Notes under the pieces: model-generated
What the model saw: the letters and a program-made list of their open reading frames with translations, nothing else
Database searches by the model: none
What the model was told of the DNA's origin: nothing
Origin: Streptomyces flavochromogenes
GTDB lineage: Bacteria > Actinomycetota > Actinomycetes > Streptomycetales > Streptomycetaceae
Direction: 5' to 3'
Assembly: GCF_000717595.1 (NCBI RefSeq)
Contig: NZ_JNZO01000047.1
Coordinates: 1 to 36,353, forward strand
DNA length: 36,353 nt
In this document: piece by piece, positions 34,180 to 36,353 of the stretch
Layout of the letters: the number at the start of each line of letters is the position of its first letter
Numbering within the stretch: the first letter of the stretch is position 1
Program-made: the position numbers and the translations under genes

Positions 34180-35439
34180 GTGCACTCCGCGGTCTTCCTG
34201 ATCGAATTCGGCGCCATCATCCTCGGTCTCGGCCTGCTCGGGCGGCTCGCCGGCCGGTTCAGCTTCTCCCCGATACCCCTCTACCTCCTCGCCGGGCTCG
34301 CCTTCGGCAAGGGCGGCCTGCTGCCGCTCGGCACCAGCGAGGAGTTCGTCGCCATCGGCGCCGAGATCGGGGTGATCCTTCTGCTTCTGATGCTCGGCCT
34401 GGAGTACACGGCGAGCGACCTCGTCTCCAACCTCAAGACCCAGTACCCGGCCGGGCTGGTCGACTTCGCCCTCAACGCCCTGCCCGGCGCCGCCGCCGCG
34501 CTGCTCATGGGCTGGGGGCCGGTCGCCGCCGTCGTCCTGGCGGGAGTCACCTGGATCTCGTCCTCCGGCGTCATCGCCAAGGTCCTCGGGGACCTCGGAC
34601 GCCTCGGCAACCGCGAGACACCGGTCATCCTCAGCATCCTGGTCCTCGAAGACCTCGCCATGGCCGTCTACCTGCCCATCATCACGGCCCTGCTCGCCGG
34701 CGTCGGCCTCGCGGCCGGCAGCGCCACGCTCGCCATCGCCCTGGGCGTGGCCGGCGCCGTGCTGTTCGTCGCGGTCCGCTACGGACGTCTGATCTCGCGG
34801 TTCGTGTCCAGCGACGACCCGGAGAAGCTGCTTCTCGTCGTCCTCGGCCTGACCCTTCTCGTCGCCGGCGTCGCCCAGCAGCTCCAGGTCTCCGCGGCCG
34901 TCGGAGCGTTCCTCGTCGGCATCGCCCTCTCCGGGGAGGTCGCCGACGGAGCCCACGCCCTGCTGAGCCCCCTGCGCGACCTCTTCGCCGCGGTGTTCTT
35001 CGTCTTCTTCGGACTGCACACCGACCCCGCCAGCATCCCGCCGGTGCTTCTCCCGGCGTTCGCCCTGGCCGTCGTCACCGCACTGACCAAGATCGCCACC
35101 GGTCACTGGGCCGCGCGGCGCGCGGGCATAGGGGTCAAGGGGCGCTGGCGGGCGGGCGGCACGCTGGTGGCGCGCGGCGAGTTCTCCATCGTCATCGCGG
35201 GCCTTGCCGTCACCGCCGGGGTGCAGCCCCAGCTCGGGCCCTTCGCCACGGCGTACGTGCTCATCCTCGTGGTGATCGGGCCGCTCACCGCCCGCTACAC
35301 GGAGCCGGTCGCCGCGTACCTCCTCCGGGGGCGACGACGGAAGCCGTCGGCCCCGGAGGCTGTGACCGTACGGGAGCCGGAGACGGGACCCGAGCCCGTG
35401 CGCGTACCCGAGCCCGGGTCCGCCTCCGACCGTGTGTGA
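34180..35439 (+). CDS. CPA2-family cation:proton antiporter (KhtU-like)
   Basis: 419 residues, GTG start. About 12 membrane segments of the Na/H exchanger fold; LLLLMLGLEYTASDL, VSAAVGAFLVGIALSGEVAD and AVFFVFFGLHTDP are typical of CPA2 (KefB-like) proteins. The C-terminus is a short hydrophilic tail without an RCK domain, consistent with regulation by the separate upstream subunit. Likely potassium/proton exchange; not obviously connected to the antibiotic cluster. Confidence 0.92.
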   Translation: MHSAVFLIEFGAIILGLGLLGRLAGRFSFSPIPLYLLAGLAFGKGGLLPLGTSEEFVAIGAEIGVILLLLMLGLEYTASDLVSNLKTQYPAGLVDFALNALPGAAAALLMGWGPVAAVVLAGVTWISSSGVIAKVLGDLGRLGNRETPVILSILVLEDLAMAVYLPIITALLAGVGLAAGSATLAIALGVAGAVLFVAVRYGRLISRFVSSDDPEKLLLVVLGLTLLVAGVAQQLQVSAAVGAFLVGIALSGEVADGAHALLSPLRDLFAAVFFVFFGLHTDPASIPPVLLPAFALAVVTALTKIATGHWAARRAGIGVKGRWRAGGTLVARGEFSIVIAGLAVTAGVQPQLGPFATAYVLILVVIGPLTARYTEPVAAYLLRGRRRKPSAPEAVTVREPETGPEPVRVPEPGSASDRV

Positions 35440-35474
35440 ACGCGGGAGGCCTGTCGCGGCCGGGGCGTTCGGCG

Positions 35475-35564
35475 GAGAACGCCGAGGCCGCCGAGGCCGC
35501 CGAGAACGCCGAGAACGCCGAGAACGCCGAGAACGCCGAGAACGCCGAGAACGCCGAGACCGCC
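35475..35564. repeat. 9-bp tandem repeat GAGAACGCC, ten units
   Basis: Ten units: seven exact GAGAACGCC, two GAGGCCGCC and one GAGACCGCC; six exact units are consecutive (35502-35555). It lies in the gap between the antiporter and flotillin genes. A 75-codon plus frame (Glu-Asn-Ala repeats) runs through it but has no family similarity and is not called as a gene. Confidence 0.85.
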
Positions 35565-35608
35565 CGGCCCTCCTGGACCGCTGAGTACGTATCGCCCCCC
35601 GAGCCGGC

Positions 35609-36353
35609 TCAGCCCGCGATCTCGATCGCTTCCCCCTGCGGGGCGGTCCGCTCCGCGGGCTGACCCGCCGGCTGCTTCCGCGTGATGCCCTGGAGCAGCT
35701 GCGCGAGGTCCACCCCGGTCGTGGAGGACAGGAGCTCCATGCCCTGGGCGACGTTGTCCGCGACCGTACGGGACAACTGGCTCGCCCCGTCGGTCGAGAT
35801 GACCGTCATCTTCTCGACGGCCGACAGCGGCTCGGACGCCTTGGCCACGACCTGGGGCAGGACCTCGACGAGCATCTGGAGGACGGCCGCGTCCCCGTAC
35901 TGGGCGTAGGCGTCGGCCTTCTTCTGCATGGCCTCGGCCTCGGCGGAGCCCTTCGCGGCGATCGCCGCGGCCTGGGCCTCGCCCTCGATGCGTACGGCGT
36001 CGGCGAGGGCCGCGCGGCGGGCCTTCTCACCCTCACCGGTGAGCCTGGCCCGCTGGGCGTCCGCCTCGGCCTCCTTGACCAGGGCGATGCGCCGGGCCTC
36101 GGCCTCCTGCTCGGCCTGGTAGCGGGCGGCGTCGGCGGGCTTGCGGACCTGGGTGTCGAGCTGGCGGTCGGTCAGCTCGGCCTGGCGCGCGGCGACCTTC
36201 TCCTGCTCGGTCAGGATGTCCTGCCGGCGGGCGGCCTCGGCGAGCGGGCCCGCGGCGTTCGCCTGGGCGGCGGCCTCGTCCGTCTGGGCCTTGATCTCGG
36301 CCTGCTTCAGGTAGAGGGTCCGCTGCGCGATCGCGATCTCCTCCTCCGCCTTC
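35609..36353 (-). CDS. Flotillin/SPFH-family protein, C-terminal part, truncated by window edge
   Basis: About 248 C-terminal residues. Long Ala/Glu-rich coiled-coil repeats (KAEEEIAIAQRTLYLKQ, EAEADAQRARLTGEGEKARR, AIAAKGSAEAEAMQKKADAY) followed by the typical flotillin end (VLPQVVAKASEPLSAVEKM, LLSSTTGVDLAQLLQGI). Flotillins scaffold membrane microdomains. The SPFH domain and the start are outside the window. Confidence 0.9.
   Translation of the reverse strand, partial: KAEEEIAIAQRTLYLKQAEIKAQTDEAAAQANAAGPLAEAARRQDILTEQEKVAARQAELTDRQLDTQVRKPADAARYQAEQEAEARRIALVKEAEADAQRARLTGEGEKARRAALADAVRIEGEAQAAAIAAKGSAEAEAMQKKADAYAQYGDAAVLQMLVEVLPQVVAKASEPLSAVEKMTVISTDGASQLSRTVADNVAQGMELLSSTTGVDLAQLLQGITRKQPAGQPAERTAPQGEAIEIAG

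Noticed and set aside
35436..35663. 75-codon plus frame with Glu-Asn-Ala repeats
   Set aside because: Produced by the 9-bp repeat, no ribosome site of note, overlaps the flotillin 3' end.
1..36353. tRNA, rRNA, CRISPR arrays, insertion sequences
   Set aside because: No cloverleaf-like tRNA segments, no regularly spaced direct repeats with unique spacers and no transposase-like frames were found.

Overview
The window looks like Streptomyces or a close actinomycete. GC content is very high, several genes start with GTG or TTG, neighbouring genes often share ATGA junctions, the regulators are of SARP and large LuxR (LAL) type, and the rare leucine codon TTA (read by bldA tRNA) occurs in only two places I found, one exporter gene and one regulator gene. 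No RNA genes, CRISPR arrays or transposase genes were seen.

Left part (1-9216): the 3' end of a type I polyketide synthase gene (AT end, DH, a ketoreductase domain that looks dead, ACP), overlapped by a FabV/TER-family enoyl reductase. A convergent NmrA-like NAD(P)-binding protein follows. Next is a two-gene heterodimeric ABC exporter whose sequence shows one degenerate ATPase site. A remnant of a GAP-family gene lies at about 9.3-9.45 kb and may mark the junction with the next block.

Central part (about 9.5-31.8 kb): by gene content this is a dithiolopyrrolone (holomycin/thiolutin-type) biosynthetic cluster. The core is a minus-strand operon: a Cy-A-PCP peptide synthetase whose adenylation pocket reads as the cysteine code, a GMC flavin oxidoreductase, a thioesterase and an acyl-CoA dehydrogenase. 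Around it are a PPC-decarboxylase-like flavoprotein, a truncated haemoglobin, an MFS exporter, a CxxC thioredoxin-reductase-like dithiol oxidase, a lone degenerate condensation domain with a second thioesterase and a methyltransferase, and SARP, LAL and XRE-cupin regulators. This matches the holomycin (hlm) set known from S. clavuligerus. Two things differ: no N-acyltransferase (HlmA) is present, and a methyltransferase / amine-oxidase-like flavoenzyme / RidA trio is added, so the product may be an unusual or N-methylated dithiolopyrrolone.

Two families of repeated non-coding elements tie the cluster together. A 37-bp block abutting a -35/-10 promoter lies upstream of the NRPS operon, the SARP gene and the lone condensation-domain operon; it is a good candidate for the pathway activator's site. 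A separate 28-bp element lies upstream of the dithiol oxidase, one methyltransferase and the MFS exporter, the three genes most likely to protect the producer; it is a candidate self-protection regulon.

Right part (31.8-36.35 kb): probably the ordinary chromosomal flank, with a NarL-type response regulator and histidine kinase, a KhtT/KhtU-like potassium/proton antiporter pair, a 9-bp tandem repeat and the 3' part of a flotillin gene.
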